Of a DNA stretch of 64,000 nt, positions 35,091 to 43,700 are shown piece after piece. This DNA is from Opitutaceae bacterium (GTDB lineage: Bacteria; Verrucomicrobiota; Verrucomicrobiia; Opitutales; Opitutaceae), in contig JAUYAK010000099.1 in assembly GCA_030693515.1 (NCBI GenBank), positions 119,041 to 183,040 of the forward strand, written 5' to 3'. The first letter of the stretch is position 1. The number at the start of each line of letters is the position of its first letter. Position numbers and translations under genes: made by a program. The notes under the pieces are model-generated. The model worked only from the letters and a program-made list of their open reading frames with translations. It was not told where the DNA came from and made no database searches.

Positions 35091-38000
35091 TCAGAACGCG
35101 CCCTTCACGCCGAACGTCCAGAGCCCGCCGAAGGTGTTGCGTCGGCTGAATTTTGCCCAGCCGGGCGTGCTCGGTCCGTAGTGCAGGGTGTCCTCGGCTT
35201 GATTGCCGATGTTGCGCAGCGAGAAGAACAGCCCGAACTGCTTCGTCAGGTTGTATTCTCCGCTCACGTCGATGTAGCGCCGCGCGGCGAAATACGCGAA
35301 GCTGCCGGGCTCGATGCTCCGCGCCGCGCCGATCGAGCCGCGCCGCTGGAGCCCGCGGATGTTCCAGTTGGCGCGCAGGCTGAACTTCGGACGCGAGAGG
35401 CTGAAGCCCCAGTTCGTCGTGAGCGGCGTGATGTCCTGAAAGGTTTCCACCGGGCCGGTGCCGTGCTGGATGCTGGAGTTGATAAAGACCTGCACGCCGC
35501 GCGCCCAATGCGGGAGAAAGGTGAGCGCCTGCTTGTAGTCGAATTCGGCGCCGGTCATGTGGATCGTGTCGGCGACGTTATACTGGGTGTTGACCTCGTA
35601 GGGCCCGTAGAGCGTGGGATCCAGGCTGTAGTGGGCGAGGAACTCCGGGGTCGCGGCAAAGAAGGTGTTGCCGAAAAAGTTTTTGAAATCGCGCCGAAAC
35701 CCGCCGATGGAAACCTGCCCGACTTTCTCGAAATAATACTCGAGCCGCACCTTCACCGTCTGCGCGGACCACGCCTTGATCCCGACATTGTTGACGCCGA
35801 TCCGGTTGTTGTTGGCCGGCTCCCGCTCCGTGTCGGGGAGCGTGAGGGCGCCGGCGTATTGGTTGAAATTGGGCCGGCCCACCGAAGTGTAATACGAGCC
35901 GCGCAGGATCAGGTTTTCCCGGAGGTTGTAGCTCGCGTTGAGGCTGGGGAAAAGGCGGAGGTATTCCTTTTCGGCCTTGAGCGCGCGATCGAGAAACGTG
36001 AGCTGCGAGATGGCGAGCGCGTTGGCGTTGTCGTTGGGAATGGTGGCGATGATCGGCAGCGGGGTCCGGCCGTCGCTGCCGAAAATGACCTTGCCGGCGG
36101 CGTCGCGCCGATAGTTGCGCGTGCGATCGTCCAGCGAGCCCTGCGCGTCGATGTTGGTCTGCTCGGCGCGGAGGCCGCCGTTAAGCTTGAGCCGGCCGCC
36201 CAGCAGGGCCGCATCGCCGCGGAAGAAGAGCGAGGAGATGATCTCCGAGGCCAGTTTCGAGTTGGCCACCAGGGAGCGATAGCCGTTGTTCCGGTCAACG
36301 TTGAAGGCGGCCGGGGTGTCGCGGTAGAGCCGCCAGTATTTCTCGTTGTCGATCCACTGAATCGGCGAAAAGCCGAAGGGCGGCGGGCGCGTGGAGAAGC
36401 TGTCGTCAACCACGACCGCGGCGCTGTCCCGGCCGGCGTAGGCGTAGTTGGTGGTGCCGCTGCGGACATCGCGCCGCGTGGTGCGGACGTCGAAGCCGGA
36501 CTTGAGCGTGACGGGCACGCCGCGCCCATCGAACGTGCGGCGGACGTTGCCGTAGGCGGTGATTTTTCCGTCGTAGGCCTTGGCCTGGACGGAGGTGGCG
36601 CTCGAGAGCGAGTAATTGCCGAGGTTGTAGATATCGACCGGCGTGCCCCCAGCGTCGGCCGCCGTGATCGTGCCGGGGCGCAGGGGATTGATGTCGTCGA
36701 ACGCGAGGGTGAGGCCGGTGCGCTGCGACGTGCCGGCGTTGAACTGGCCTTTGTCGATATCGAGATAGTGAATCCGGGAGTGGGAGTAGCCGAGCCCGGC
36801 GTCGATCTTCCACGTCCGGCCGTCGTGCCGGTAGCTGAGCGTGGGCATGAGCGTGCGGCCCGGGCGGCGGCGGGAGTCGCTGACGACGTTGGTGACAGTC
36901 CCCTGGCCGGCGGCACCGCGGGTGAACGTCGGCCCGAAATTACCCGGCAGCACGCGGTTGATCGCGATGCGCAGTTCGCGGTTCGCGAAGGCTTCGCCGA
37001 GGAAGGCGTATTGCATCGAAAAGGAAAACCGGTCGTTGGGCCCGAGCCGGAAATCGAGCGTCGTGCCGAGGGAATAACGCTCGGTAGTCTTCGCGCCATT
37101 GCGGAGGGTGTAGTCGGTGAGGTAGGGATTGTCGAACGGGGTGTCGGGGAAATTGCCCGGCGTGCCGTTGGCGGCGGGCGTGCTGGTGCCGCCGGTGACG
37201 CCGCGACGGCTGTTCACGGAAGAGCCCTGCGGGGTGTATTGGAGCGAGTAGCCGCCGGACACGGTGAAGCCGAAATTTTTGTTCACGGGCACAATCGCGG
37301 AAAAATCGAAACCCGGCAGCACCTTGTGGGAAGGACTCCACATCGGGCCGGGGGTCTTGCGGAACGTGCGCTCGGAATTCCGCATCAGCAGCGAGGCACT
37401 GTAGCGAAAGGACGGACGCGAGCGCTCGAAGGCACTGCGCGGGACGAAATTCACCGAGCCGGCCAGGGCCGAGCCGGTGGACTCGGGCGTCGGAGTCTGC
37501 GACACTTCGATCCGGGAGATACTGTTGATGGAAACCTGATCGAGTTCGATGGTGCGTGCTGTGCTCGCCGCGGAAGCGCTGGCGAGATCGAAACCGCCCA
37601 TCGTAATTGGCACGTTGCCCGCAGGCACGCCGTTCATGGAGAAACGGCGGGCGTCGCCGCCGGTGTAGTCGCTCGTGATGCCGGGGAGAAACTTCATGAA
37701 CTCGCCCACGCTGCCGTCCGCGATGGTGCCGAACTCATCGGTGGAGACGACGTTCTTGATATTCGCGGCAAACCGCTGCTCGTTGATCGCGATCGCGGCG
37801 GCATCCATCTCCCGCGACGCGGAGACGACGAAGGCGTCGAGCTTCACGGCTTCGTTCGTCAGCCCGGATTTTTTTGGAGCCCCCCGGAGCGTGATGTCGT
37901 GCTGCACCGTCGCACCGGACGCGACAGCGACGATCTCGGCCTGGGTCGCCAAGCCCGTGTAGAAGACGTTCAGCGTGACGGAGCCCGCCGGCACGCCCGT

Positions 38001-38219
38001 GAAGCGATACTGGCCGGCGGAATCGGTGAGTGTCTCCTGCCTGGTGGACTCGATCGTGAGCCGGGCTTTTTCGACGTATTCGCCGCGCTGCGCATCGAAG
38101 ACGCGGCCTTCAATCGTGGCGGTGCCGGAACTTTGCGCGCAGAGCGCCGCCGCCGCGCCGAATACGGCGGCGATCAGACCCAGGCGGATGAGGTGGTTGG
38201 AGTGATTTGCTGGTTTCAT
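35091..38219 (-). CDS. TonB-dependent receptor with carboxypeptidase-regulatory-like N-terminal domain
   Basis: This receptor of about 1042 residues starts at the ATG at 38219 (another ATG at 38225), giving a signal peptide ending AAALCAQ. Next comes a beta-sandwich regulatory-like domain of about 80 residues (GTATIEGRVFDAQRGEYVEK ... YRFTGVPAGSVTLNVFY), as in many SusC-like and Caulobacter-type TBDRs. The plug (VKLDAFVVSASREMDAAAIA, ISRIEVSQTPTPESTGSALA) and barrel follow, ending FGVKGAF. It starts 16 bp downstream of the GH13 amylase stop on the same strand, so it is probably a second receptor of the maltodextrin-type locus, importing products of a different size or linkage. No STN domain is present. 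Confidence 0.92.
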   Translation of the reverse strand: MKPANHSNHLIRLGLIAAVFGAAAALCAQSSGTATIEGRVFDAQRGEYVEKARLTIESTRQETLTDSAGQYRFTGVPAGSVTLNVFYTGLATQAEIVAVASGATVQHDITLRGAPKKSGLTNEAVKLDAFVVSASREMDAAAIAINEQRFAANIKNVVSTDEFGTIADGSVGEFMKFLPGITSDYTGGDARRFSMNGVPAGNVPITMGGFDLASASAASTARTIELDQVSINSISRIEVSQTPTPESTGSALAGSVNFVPRSAFERSRPSFRYSASLLMRNSERTFRKTPGPMWSPSHKVLPGFDFSAIVPVNKNFGFTVSGGYSLQYTPQGSSVNSRRGVTGGTSTPAANGTPGNFPDTPFDNPYLTDYTLRNGAKTTERYSLGTTLDFRLGPNDRFSFSMQYAFLGEAFANRELRIAINRVLPGNFGPTFTRGAAGQGTVTNVVSDSRRRPGRTLMPTLSYRHDGRTWKIDAGLGYSHSRIHYLDIDKGQFNAGTSQRTGLTLAFDDINPLRPGTITAADAGGTPVDIYNLGNYSLSSATSVQAKAYDGKITAYGNVRRTFDGRGVPVTLKSGFDVRTTRRDVRSGTTNYAYAGRDSAAVVVDDSFSTRPPPFGFSPIQWIDNEKYWRLYRDTPAAFNVDRNNGYRSLVANSKLASEIISSLFFRGDAALLGGRLKLNGGLRAEQTNIDAQGSLDDRTRNYRRDAAGKVIFGSDGRTPLPIIATIPNDNANALAISQLTFLDRALKAEKEYLRLFPSLNASYNLRENLILRGSYYTSVGRPNFNQYAGALTLPDTEREPANNNRIGVNNVGIKAWSAQTVKVRLEYYFEKVGQVSIGGFRRDFKNFFGNTFFAATPEFLAHYSLDPTLYGPYEVNTQYNVADTIHMTGAEFDYKQALTFLPHWARGVQVFINSSIQHGTGPVETFQDITPLTTNWGFSLSRPKFSLRANWNIRGLQRRGSIGAARSIEPGSFAYFAARRYIDVSGEYNLTKQFGLFFSLRNIGNQAEDTLHYGPSTPGWAKFSRRNTFGGLWTFGVKGAF

Positions 38220-38235
38220 GGTCATAGAAAAACGA

Positions 38236-40755
38236 TCAGCGCGCACGGCGCACGGTGGTCACCGGGCCGATCACGGTGCCGGCGCGGTTGCGGACGAGTG
38301 GCGCGTAGCGGCCGGGCGCAGCGTCGGCCGCGGCCAGCATCAGCGTTGCGGCGGTCGCGCCGGGAAGCTCCGCGTCGTCGCGCAGCCACTGGTATTCGAG
38401 CGGGCCGGTGCCATCGGCTTTCACGGCCAACGTGAGCGTGCGACCCGCTGCGAACGTCATGCTCGGAGGTGGAGCCGACGTGAGCACGGGCACGGTGGCG
38501 CCGCGGATGCCGAACGCGATGTCGCTCGGAAAAACCGTGACGCGCCCGACCTGCGAAGACGCGCGGTGGCCGCGGAGATCGCTGACCGTGGCGATGAACG
38601 TCAGCTCTTCGCCGGACGCAAGGTCCGGCGGGGGACGCCAGAAAATGCGGTAGGGCGCGGCATCGTCGGTGCCGAGCAGTTCGAACTGCCCGGGCCGCGA
38701 GGCGCGGGCCAGCGCGAACGTCACCTCGGTGAAACCGTCACCGCCCGACACCTCAGCGCGGATTTCGTGGCGGCTGGGAAAAATCGCCCCGCCCACTTCG
38801 CGGGTTTCGAATCGCAACGTCGCGCCGGCGGCGGGAGTCACGAGGGCGATTTGCGGGGCCGCGGCGGGCACGGGGAGCGCGGACGCGGCGCGCCACACGG
38901 CGAACTGTAGGGGTGCGAGCGTGACGCTGACTTCGCCGTGCGCATCGGCGGTGAGCGTTTCGTCGCCAGGGTCCGCCGGTGCGCGCGAATCGAAAACCCG
39001 CTGGAGGCGCGCGCCGCCGGGCTGGCTCGTGGGCACGCGCGCGGCGAGCGTGGCGGTGCGGGAGTTGTTCAGGGCGACGAGAAATTCGATCCGTTCGCCG
39101 CGATCGAGGCGCGAGAAGGCGAAGAGCGCGGGCTCATCGGTCGCGCGCGGGATCATCGCGCCCGTGCGCAGGGCCGGATGCGCGGCGCGCAGCGCGCCCA
39201 GCCGGCGGAAGAGTTGATAGAAGGGGTGCTGCTCGTCGAACTTGTCGTCGGCGCCAGTGCGGGTCGTGGCGAGCAGCGCGGCGGTTTTGTAGTCCGGCGC
39301 CTGCGCGGCGAACATATCCTCGCGCGCCCGTTCGTGATCGCCGCCGCGGCCGATCATGCCCTGCTCGTCGCCGTAGTAGAGGACCGGCTGGCCACGCACG
39401 AGATAGAGCAGGCCGTGGCCGAGCTTCACGAGTTCGGCGAGCTGCGCGGGCGTGGCGGTGGGGTTGTCCTTGCGGAGAAAATAAGCGAAGCGGCCGTCGT
39501 CGTGGTTGCCGAGGAAGGTCGTGGTCGAGTGGACGTTGCTGTCGTGGTCGGTGTAATAATCGTCGCGCGCGAAGAAATCCGCGAGGGCCGGGGCCGGGCC
39601 ACCTTGCGAAACGAATTTCCGCGCAGCGGCGAAAAATCCGAAGTCGAGGGTCGCGTCGAGGGGAATGCCGGTTGAAAATTCGCTGAGATACTCCGGGCCG
39701 CCCGTTTCGCTGGCGACTTCGCCAAACTGCAGGAAGTCCGGCCGGCCGATCTGCACGGCCGCCGCGCGAATCGCGGGGACGAAGGCCTGCCAGAATTCGG
39801 CGTTCACATGCCGGGCGGTGTCGAGGCGGTAGCCATCCACGCCGCAGGCTTCGATCCAATGGCGGAAAACCTCGATGAATCCCCGCACGACGCGCGGGTG
39901 CTCGGTGAACACGCCGTCCAAGCCGCGAAAATCGCCGAACAGCGCGGACTCGACGGCGGCCTTCATGTTGTCGCCGCGGTGGTGATAAAGCGTGAGGTCG
40001 TTCAGCCACGCGGGGTGCTTGGCGTTGGCCGCGCCGGGCGGCACGACGGGCCGCAGCGGAAAACTGCGCTCGAGGGACAATGCCGGGAACGCGGCGGGAT
40101 CGTTGACGCCGTTGTAGGCAACCACGCGCACGTCGAACGGCCGGCCGGCGGCATCGCGATAGGGCGACGCACGCGTGTCGCGGTAGGCGGCATCGCCTGC
40201 GTAGCGAATCACGTCGGCGGTGTGGTTGACGACGATGTCCAGATACACGCGCATCCCGCGCGCGTGGGCCGCGCGGACGAATTCGCGAAATTCCGCGTCG
40301 GTGCCGAGGTGCGGATCGATGTGCAGGAAATCGAGGATCCAGTATCCGTGATAGCCCGCCATGCGGCCAATCCCCGGCTTGTCGCGTAGCACCTGGTTCC
40401 GAAACGGCGGCGTCACCCAGAGCGCGGTCACGCCGAGATTCTTGAGATAATCGAGCCGGGCCGTCAGGCCGACGAAATCGCCGCCGTGATAATGCGTGAT
40501 GCGCGCGGGATCGAAGCCGTGCTCGTCGGCCCCGCCGGGGATGCCGCCGGTGTCGTTGGCGGCGGAGCCGTTGGCGAACCGATCCGTCAGGACGAAGTAG
40601 AACGTCTGCCCCGCGCCGGGGTGCGTGAAGCGCGGCGCGGTGACCTCGGGAACCGGATTCGCCCGCAGCGCCGCAGCCAGGGCGAGCACCGCGAGGATGC
40701 CGCCCGTGGCGGAACGGGCCGGGCGGGCGCGTTTTCGATTGGCCCGGGGGCGCAC
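38236..40755 (-). CDS. Secreted GH13 alpha-amylase-type glycoside hydrolase
   Basis: This 839-residue enzyme has a GTG start 10 bp after the stop of the MalA-like receptor gene and a signal peptide of about 32 residues. GH13 regions are in order: DIVVNHTA (173-180), GYRLDTARHV with nucleophile Asp312, QFGEVASE with acid/base Glu346, and FLGNHDDGRF with the stabilising Asp419. HYHGGD (about 89) is typical of cyclomaltodextrinase/neopullulanase-like subfamilies. After the catalytic and C-terminal beta domain (to about 620) come two Ig-like segments (ATLRFETREVGG...; PPPSMTFAAGRTLTLAVKAD...YQWLRDDAELPGA). It should cut starch or maltodextrins at the cell surface for uptake by the adjacent receptors. 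Confidence 0.95.
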   Translation of the reverse strand: MRPRANRKRARPARSATGGILAVLALAAALRANPVPEVTAPRFTHPGAGQTFYFVLTDRFANGSAANDTGGIPGGADEHGFDPARITHYHGGDFVGLTARLDYLKNLGVTALWVTPPFRNQVLRDKPGIGRMAGYHGYWILDFLHIDPHLGTDAEFREFVRAAHARGMRVYLDIVVNHTADVIRYAGDAAYRDTRASPYRDAAGRPFDVRVVAYNGVNDPAAFPALSLERSFPLRPVVPPGAANAKHPAWLNDLTLYHHRGDNMKAAVESALFGDFRGLDGVFTEHPRVVRGFIEVFRHWIEACGVDGYRLDTARHVNAEFWQAFVPAIRAAAVQIGRPDFLQFGEVASETGGPEYLSEFSTGIPLDATLDFGFFAAARKFVSQGGPAPALADFFARDDYYTDHDSNVHSTTTFLGNHDDGRFAYFLRKDNPTATPAQLAELVKLGHGLLYLVRGQPVLYYGDEQGMIGRGGDHERAREDMFAAQAPDYKTAALLATTRTGADDKFDEQHPFYQLFRRLGALRAAHPALRTGAMIPRATDEPALFAFSRLDRGERIEFLVALNNSRTATLAARVPTSQPGGARLQRVFDSRAPADPGDETLTADAHGEVSVTLAPLQFAVWRAASALPVPAAAPQIALVTPAAGATLRFETREVGGAIFPSRHEIRAEVSGGDGFTEVTFALARASRPGQFELLGTDDAAPYRIFWRPPPDLASGEELTFIATVSDLRGHRASSQVGRVTVFPSDIAFGIRGATVPVLTSAPPPSMTFAAGRTLTLAVKADGTGPLEYQWLRDDAELPGATAATLMLAAADAAPGRYAPLVRNRAGTVIGPVTTVRRAR

Positions 40756-40765
40756 GCGCGATGGC

Positions 40766-43612
40766 TCAGAACCGGTAGTTCGCGCCGAGCAGGAAGGTCT
40801 TCCCGTATTTCTGGAATTCCTCGATCTGCGCGTGGGTCTGGCGATAGGTGCGGTAGGCGGAGTCCGTCACGTTGTAGGCTTGGAGCAGAATGCCCACGCC
40901 CTTGAGCCGGCCCTGCCGGAAGGTGTAGCCGACCTGCATGTCCACGACCGCCTCGCCGCTGACGAAGCGCAGGGCGCGGTCATTGGCGAAGGCCGTGATC
41001 TCGCCGACAAAGTCCGAACGCCAGCGTCGGCTGACGCGCGCAGAGAATCCGCTCTTCTCATAATACAGCGTCAGGTTCGACACCGTGTCGGACAGGCCGG
41101 GCATTTTGACCGCGCTGCCCAGACTGGTGTTGTCGAGCGTGATGGCGCTGTCGTTCTTCGAGAGGCTGGCGATGAAGCCGAAACCGTCGAGGGTTTTGGT
41201 CAGCAGGTCGAGCGGCACGGACACCGTGAATTCCAAGCCCTTCAACTTGCCGCCCCGGCCGTTCAAGGGCTGCCCGAAGCGGCCGAAGTTGGTCGTGGCC
41301 AGCGGATCGCCGGCGGTGAACTCGGAGAAATCATAACGCTCCGTGGTCAGGTCGAAGATGTAGCTTTTGATGTCCTTGTAGAAGCCCGCCACCGCGACGT
41401 AGCCCTTCTTGGCGAAATATTTTTCGTAGGAGACGTCGAAGGCGTCGGCCCGCCACGGATCGAGGCGGGGGTTGCCGCCACTGCCGCTGGGCTCGCCGTT
41501 AGCGCCGTTGATACTGAAGTCGAACGACGCCCGGAGCTGGTCGAGGCGCGGGCGCGCCACCTGCTTGGCGGCGGCGACGCGCAGCACCTGCTGGTGGGGC
41601 AGCTCGAAGGCGAGGTTGAGGCTCGGCAGGACGTCGGTGTAGGTCTTGCCGTCGGTGCGCTGCTTGATCTGGGCCGGGCCGGGCGGCTCGGTGCGGTCGA
41701 GGTAGTCGGCCGTCGAGGATTGGTCGACCGCCTTGACCTGCGCGCCGAGGTTGCCACGCACGCGGATGTCGCCGAGGTGCGAGTCGAGATTGAACTGCAC
41801 GTAGGAGGTCGCGACGTCCTCGTTCACCGTCCAGCGCTTTTGGACGAGGCTGGCAGCCAGACCGCTGGAGGAACCGAGGCCGGCGGTGCCGTAGTTCGGG
41901 GTGAACGGCAGGAAGTTTACGCCGCGCGCCATCACCGCAGGGACATCCCAGCTCAAGGCTCCGGGCGTGCCGGCAAAAGCCAGCGTGGTGTTGGACAGCA
42001 GGGCGGCGCTGGCCACCGGCAGCGGCAGATCGGCGGTGACTTCCTGCAGCCGGGACTCCGGCTGGTCCTTCTTCTTCTGGCGGTCGCCGTAGTTGAAGCC
42101 GACTTCGACGTTGCTGAAGAACCGATCGAGGCTGCGCGACGCGGTCAGCCGGTAGGAAGTCAGCTCATCCTTGATTTGAGGCACCTTGCCGTAGCCGGCC
42201 CGGAAGATCGTGGGCCCGATCTTGACGCTGGCCGGGTCGGCGTAGTTGAGGCCGTAGGCGACGAGGGGGAAGCCGTCGGGCGTCAGGTCGTAGGTGACGG
42301 TGTCGCCGATGGGCAGGTTGGCCGCCGTGCGCTGGGCGGCCTGCGTTTCCAGATTCAGTTCCTCGCGCTCGGCCTTGGAGTAGCTGAGGTCGCCGCTGAC
42401 GATCCATTTGCCGCCGCGGTATTGGCCGTTCCAGCCGAAGGCGGTCAGTTTGTCGTTGCGGTCGTTATACATGTTGCGGACCGCCGGATAAACATTCGCG
42501 ATCGTGGCGGACAACAGCGCGTTGTTGTTGAGCTTGCCGGGGGTGAATGCCAAGGCCTGAACCGGCAGGAAGGGTGACGCCGCGTTTCCCGGCAGGCTGC
42601 CCCGGTTGCCGTCGAGCCGGGTCTCGATGCCGCGGTTGGTCTGCTCCCGTCGGAATTCCGAATAGTAGGCATCGATGACGGAGGTGAAGGCGCTGTTGGG
42701 GCGCCATTCCAGCACCCCCATCAGGCCATCGCGGGTGCTCATACCACTACGGGCGAAAGTCTTGATGCCGCTGGTCAAGGTCGTGCCGGTGGCGAACCCC
42801 GCGCGGTTGGCGTTGGGGGTCTGGTTCGTGCTCCAGCCGTAGGTGCCGAATTCCTGGGAGAGAATCGGCGATTCCAGATGGGCATAACCGAGCGCGAGGC
42901 CCACGGTCTTGTCGGCAAACTGGTCCACGTAGGTGGCGCTGATGCGGTTGCCGGTCGTTTTGGAGTCGGAGCCAAGGCTATCCAGCGACTTGCGCTCGCC
43001 CCGCACATTGAAAGCCAGCACCCGTTTGCCGAACGACAGCGGGCGCACCGTCTGCAAGCCGAGCGTGCCCGACAGGCCCTGGCTGACGAGACTCGCATCC
43101 GGCGTCTTCTGCACGAGGACGCGGTTGATCAGCTCGGAGGGATACTGGTCGAACTCGACGCCGCGGTTGTCACCGGTGCTCACTTGCTCGCGGCCGTTGA
43201 GCAGCGTGGTGGCGAAATCCGGCGCGAGGCCGCGCACGGAGATGACCTGCGCGGCGCCGTCGACGCGCTGGGCGGCCAGGCCAGGCAGGCGGGCGATGGA
43301 TTCGGCGATGCTGATGTCGGGCAGCTTGCCGATGTCCTCGGAGGTGACCGTTTCCACGATCGAGACGGCCTCGCGCTTGGCCTCGATGGCCGACTCGATA
43401 CCGGCGCGGATGCCGCTGACGACGAAGGCGTCCAGTTGAACCGATTCCGAGTTGGTCGCGGTCGTGACCGCCCGCTTGGGCAGCGGCGCAGCCGGCTGGG
43501 CTTGGGCCGGGTTGGGAGCGACCTGCTGGGCCTGGGCGTGCGGCAGCACGGCGGAAAACGCGATGGCAGCGAGTAGCGTGGTTTTGCGGAGGGCGCGATG
43601 GGAGCTATGCAT
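40766..43612 (-). CDS. MalA-like TonB-dependent maltodextrin receptor
   Basis: This 948-residue receptor is of the Xanthomonas/Caulobacter type. The plug begins VQLDAFVVSGIRAGIESAIE and continues SIARLPGLAAQRVDGAAQVI and SVRGLAPDFATTLLNGREQV, with GDNRGVEFDQYPSELINRVL. That stretch is highly reminiscent of Caulobacter MalA, which takes up maltodextrins. The signal peptide ends near HAQAQ, a Pro/Ala/Gln-rich linker follows, and the barrel ends GANYRF. The GH13 amylase begins 10 bp after its stop, which strengthens the maltodextrin assignment. It lies 88 bp downstream of the STN receptor of module 2, so it may be cotranscribed with that signalling module. Confidence 0.9.
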   Translation of the reverse strand: MHSSHRALRKTTLLAAIAFSAVLPHAQAQQVAPNPAQAQPAAPLPKRAVTTATNSESVQLDAFVVSGIRAGIESAIEAKREAVSIVETVTSEDIGKLPDISIAESIARLPGLAAQRVDGAAQVISVRGLAPDFATTLLNGREQVSTGDNRGVEFDQYPSELINRVLVQKTPDASLVSQGLSGTLGLQTVRPLSFGKRVLAFNVRGERKSLDSLGSDSKTTGNRISATYVDQFADKTVGLALGYAHLESPILSQEFGTYGWSTNQTPNANRAGFATGTTLTSGIKTFARSGMSTRDGLMGVLEWRPNSAFTSVIDAYYSEFRREQTNRGIETRLDGNRGSLPGNAASPFLPVQALAFTPGKLNNNALLSATIANVYPAVRNMYNDRNDKLTAFGWNGQYRGGKWIVSGDLSYSKAEREELNLETQAAQRTAANLPIGDTVTYDLTPDGFPLVAYGLNYADPASVKIGPTIFRAGYGKVPQIKDELTSYRLTASRSLDRFFSNVEVGFNYGDRQKKKDQPESRLQEVTADLPLPVASAALLSNTTLAFAGTPGALSWDVPAVMARGVNFLPFTPNYGTAGLGSSSGLAASLVQKRWTVNEDVATSYVQFNLDSHLGDIRVRGNLGAQVKAVDQSSTADYLDRTEPPGPAQIKQRTDGKTYTDVLPSLNLAFELPHQQVLRVAAAKQVARPRLDQLRASFDFSINGANGEPSGSGGNPRLDPWRADAFDVSYEKYFAKKGYVAVAGFYKDIKSYIFDLTTERYDFSEFTAGDPLATTNFGRFGQPLNGRGGKLKGLEFTVSVPLDLLTKTLDGFGFIASLSKNDSAITLDNTSLGSAVKMPGLSDTVSNLTLYYEKSGFSARVSRRWRSDFVGEITAFANDRALRFVSGEAVVDMQVGYTFRQGRLKGVGILLQAYNVTDSAYRTYRQTHAQIEEFQKYGKTFLLGANYRF

Positions 43613-43700
43613 GGTGTTGAGGGGGATGTCTCTTGGTTGGGGGAAAATGGAGGTGACGGGAGCTACCAGCGCAGGGCAGGCCGATTGAATCAGCGGTAAT

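Noticed and set aside
35181..38435. 1084-codon plus-strand frame over the receptor at 35091-38219
   Set aside because: Antisense to a well-supported TBDR; no recognisable domains or start context.
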